Positions 61,642-64,000 of a stretch of DNA of 64,000 nt are shown here, piece by piece (the first letter of the stretch is position 1; each line of letters opens with the position of its first letter). Source of the stretch: DATFQI01 sp963831105 (GTDB lineage: Bacteria > Actinomycetota > Thermoleophilia > Solirubrobacterales > Solirubrobacteraceae); assembly GCA_963831105.1 (NCBI GenBank), contig CAWHOS010000003.1, positions 930,001 to 994,000 of the forward strand. Direction: 5' to 3'. The position numbers and the translations under genes are program-made. The notes beneath the pieces were generated by a model. The model saw only the letters and a program-made list of their open reading frames with translations, was not told the DNA's origin and ran no database searches.

Positions 61642-62773
61642 ATGCGCGACGGCTTCGCGGACCTCCCGGCCACGGTCGCCCGATTGCTGACCGGGGCGCC
61701 CGGCGGGCTCCCGCTGCCCGGGGCGCCCGAGCGGATCGACCGCGTCGCGGTCGTCCTGCTCGACGCGTTCGGCATGCGCTTCGTCGGGCGCCACGCCGAC
61801 CACCCGCTGCTGCGGCGGCTGCGGCATCACGCCGCTCGCCACCCAGTTCCCGTCGACGACCACCGCGCACGTGACGACGATGCACACGGGGACGCCGGTC
61901 GGCGTCCACGGGCTCTACGAGTGGAACGTCTACGAGCCCGCCCTCGACGCCGTCATCACGCCGATCCTCTACGCGCGCGCCGGCGAGCTCGCCCCGGACG
62001 GGCTGCGCGGCTCGGGCGTCGGGATCGGCGACATCGTCCCGGCCGGCACCTTCTACGAGCGGCTCGCGGCGGCGGGCGTTCCCTCCGTCGTGCTCAGCCC
62101 CGCCGCGTTCTCTCCCTCCACCTACGACTCCGTCGCCACGCGCGGCGCCGACCTGCGCCCGTACGCGACGTTCGCCGACGGCGCCGCCGGGCTCGCGGAG
62201 GCGCTCGAGCGGCCGGGCTACGCCTACCTGTACTGGCACGAGATCGACCTGCTCGGGCACCTGCACGGGCCGGACTCGCCCGAGTTCGACGCGGCCTGCC
62301 GCCACGCGCTCGACGCGCTGGAGGCGGCGCTCGACGCCGCCGGGCCGGAGGCGCTCGTGCTGTTCACCGCCGACCACGGCCAGGTCGCCGTCGACCCGGC
62401 CCGCGTCGACTACCTCGAGGACTTCCTGCCGGAGATCGACCGCTACCTCGCCCACGGGCCGGCCGGCTCCGCGCGCGACGTCTTCCTGCACGCCGTGCCC
62501 GGGCTGGCGGCCGAGCTCGCGGCCGTGCTGCGCGAGCGGATGGAGGGCCGGGCGGAGGTGCTGCAGGTCGCCGAGCTGGAGGCGCAGGGCCTGTTCGGCG
62601 AGGTCGGGCCGCGGCTGCGCGCCCGGCTGGCGGACGTCTGCGTGCTCCCGGCGCCGGACCGGATGGCGTGGCTGCGATCGCACGCCGGCGTCGAGCAGCG
62701 CTTCCGCGGCCACCACGGCGGTCTGGACCCGGCGGAGTGCGAGACGTGGCTCGGGGCTATGGTGCGCACATGA
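61642..62773 (+). pseudogene. Alkaline phosphatase-fold phosphodiesterase/nucleotide pyrophosphatase, one-base insertion
   Basis: The first frame gives RIDRVAVVLLDAFGMRFVGR (first metal Asp). An extra base near 61812-61824 breaks the frame. The other frame then has ITPLATQFPSTTTAHVTTMH, where the Thr run holds the nucleophile of the type I phosphodiesterase family. It continues with GVHGLYEWNVYEP, YWHEIDLLGHLHGP and VLFTADHGQVAVD, the remaining metal ligands. Corrected length is about 377 residues. Its stop overlaps the ROK kinase start. Confidence 0.85.
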
Positions 62774-63720
62774 GCCTGCGCGGCGGCATCGACCTCGGCG
62801 GCACGAAGATCCAGGCGGTGGTGGTCGACGACGAGTTCCAGGTGCTCGGCGAGGCCCGCGTCCCGACGCCGACCGCGGGTGGCCCGCAGGACGTCGCCGA
62901 GGCGATGGCCGGCGCGCTGCGCGAGGCCGCGGAGGGCCACGGCGACCCCGTCGCGATCGGGGTCGGCTCGCCCGGCGTGATCGACGAGGCGGCCGGCGTC
63001 GTCTCCAGCGCCCGCAACCTGCCCGGCTGGGTCGGCAGCTTCCCGCTCGCGGGCGCGCTGCAGCACGCGCTGCGCGCCCCGGTCGTGATCGGCAACGACG
63101 TCAACGTCGCCACGGACGCGGAGTTCGAGCTCGGCGCCGCGCGCGAGTTCACCTCGCTGCTGGGCGTGTTCTGGGGCACCGGCGTCGGCGGCGGCATCAT
63201 CCTCGACTCCAAGCCGTGGGTGGGGCGCGGCGCGTCGGGGGAGATCGGCCACGTCGTGGTGGAGATCGGCGGCGCGCGCTGCCCGTGCGGGCGGCGCGGC
63301 TGCATGGAGGCCTACGCCGGGCGCGGCGCGATGGAGATGCGCGCCCGCAAGCTCGCCGACGAGGGCCGCAAGACCGTGCTGTTCGAGATCATGGCCGAGC
63401 GCGGCCGGCCGCGGCTGACGAGCGGGATCTGGAAGCGCGCGCTCGAGCGCGACGACGACCTCGCCCACGAGCTCGTCGACCGCGCGGTCCGGGCGCTCGG
63501 CGCCGGCGTCGCGTCGGCCTGCAACGTGCTCGACGTCGACGCCGTCGTGATCGGCGGCGGCCTCGGGCTCAAGCTCGGCGAGCCCTACGCGGAGCGGCTC
63601 CGCGTGGCCATGAAGCCGCACCTGTTCGCCTCCGAACGACCGCCCGCGATCCGCCTGGCGGAGCTGGGCGACCTCGGCGGGGCGATCGGCGCCGCGCTGC
63701 TCTCGCGACGCGTCACCTGA
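62770..63720 (+). CDS. ROK-family sugar kinase (glucokinase-like)
   Basis: A 316-residue ROK kinase. The ATP-phosphate loop is GGIDLGGTKIQAVVVDD, the sugar and catalytic Asp region is VIGNDVNVATDAEFELGAA, the second phosphate loop FWGTGVGGGIILD, and the zinc motif GHVVVEIGG then CPCGRRGCMEAYAG. There is no N-terminal DNA-binding domain, so it is an enzyme, not a repressor. Glucose or a related hexose is likely. ATG overlaps the preceding stop. The last bases overlap the opposite gene. Confidence 0.94.
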   Translation: MSLRGGIDLGGTKIQAVVVDDEFQVLGEARVPTPTAGGPQDVAEAMAGALREAAEGHGDPVAIGVGSPGVIDEAAGVVSSARNLPGWVGSFPLAGALQHALRAPVVIGNDVNVATDAEFELGAAREFTSLLGVFWGTGVGGGIILDSKPWVGRGASGEIGHVVVEIGGARCPCGRRGCMEAYAGRGAMEMRARKLADEGRKTVLFEIMAERGRPRLTSGIWKRALERDDDLAHELVDRAVRALGAGVASACNVLDVDAVVIGGGLGLKLGEPYAERLRVAMKPHLFASERPPAIRLAELGDLGGAIGAALLSRRVT

Positions 63721-64000
63721 CACCTTCGACCAGCCGGTCCAGCGGCGCCCAGAACGTGCGCCGCGCTGCGGCGTCGGCGCGCAGCGGCGCCTGGTGGTCG
63801 TCGGCCGCGGGGTCCTCGACCAGCTCGAGCCGCGCGTCCGCCCGCGTGGCGCCGCGGACGAGCTCGCGCGCGGTCGCGGTGCCGACCACGCCGTCGGTCG
63901 CGCTCGCGAGCGCGAGGATCCGCGTGCCGGCGGCGATCCGCCGCGGCGGGATCTCCGGCAGCCCGTCCGGGATCCGCGGCAGCCGGCGCCCGGGGTAGGC
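63713..64000 (-). CDS. Alpha/beta-hydrolase-like protein, C-terminal part (partial)
   Basis: The last 95 residues of a minus-strand protein that continues past the window. The stop TCA at 63713-63715 overlaps the ROK kinase end. Visible features are RILALASATDGVVGTATARE (an Asp in the acid position) and DDHQAPLRADAAARRTFWAP (a DH that may be the catalytic His). This pattern fits the end of an alpha/beta-hydrolase. Identification is tentative. Confidence 0.6.
   Translation of the reverse strand, partial: AYPGRRLPRIPDGLPEIPPRRIAAGTRILALASATDGVVGTATARELVRGATRADARLELVEDPAADDHQAPLRADAAARRTFWAPLDRLVEGVR

Overview
The window is about 73% GC by eye. It has tightly packed genes, many ATGA/GTGA start-stop overlaps, frequent GTG starts and a complete flagellar export gene run. 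Together with LytR_C, DUF3105 and small coiled-coil proteins of the kind seen in soil actinobacteria, this suggests a motile actinomycete relative, most plausibly Thermoleophilia/Solirubrobacterales. That placement is inferred from gene content; no 16S rRNA is present.

Layout. 1-6.7 kb: end of a flagellar operon (fliR end, flhB, flhA, flhF, a PilZ protein, two small genes), then flagellin behind a sigma-28-like promoter. 6.7-11.9 kb: two glycosyltransferases, a large methyltransferase-type protein and a CHAP peptidoglycan hydrolase, a likely flagellin-modification and assembly block. 11.9-15.8 kb (minus): purM, an undecaprenyl-diphosphatase, a DedA protein, a STAS protein and a secreted trypsin-like protease. 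15.8-26.2 kb: cell-surface polysaccharide genes (DegT aminotransferase, CapD-type dehydratase, LytR_C protein, glycosyltransferases, an initiating sugar-phosphate transferase). 26.2-49.3 kb: regulators (LacI, CsoR, ECF sigma, TetR, AraC) mixed with oxidoreductases, hydrolases, an acetate-type symporter pair, a very large secreted carboxypeptidase with a collagen-like tract and a UvrA2-like ATPase. 49.4-53.6 kb: a small integrated element between an intact tRNA-Ala and a displaced copy of its 3' half, carrying an arylsulfatase and a broken integrase. 53.6-64 kb: a GGDEF protein, a CDF transporter, a CmcI-like protein, a second tRNA-Ala, an HDAC-like hydrolase, paired acyl-CoA dehydrogenases, a phosphodiesterase-like protein and a ROK kinase.

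How parts fit. The flagellar export genes, flagellin, neighbouring glycosyltransferases and CHAP hydrolase form a motility unit; the PilZ and GGDEF proteins point to cyclic-di-GMP control. The 16-26 kb genes cover sugar-nucleotide modification, lipid-linked initiation and chain extension, and the undecaprenyl-diphosphatase would recycle the same carrier.

Two features run through the window. Ten single-base frameshifts, eight of them apparent insertions, break nine otherwise conserved genes, with five between 18.9 and 25 kb. This looks more like sequence error than biology, but that cannot be proved from here. There are also several structured repeats: two 29-bp palindromes read in frame inside flhF, a covarying hairpin family (26.3 and 40.35 kb), a MITE-like element at 26.2-26.4 kb, and a three-copy hairpin family that includes the tRNA-Ala terminator.
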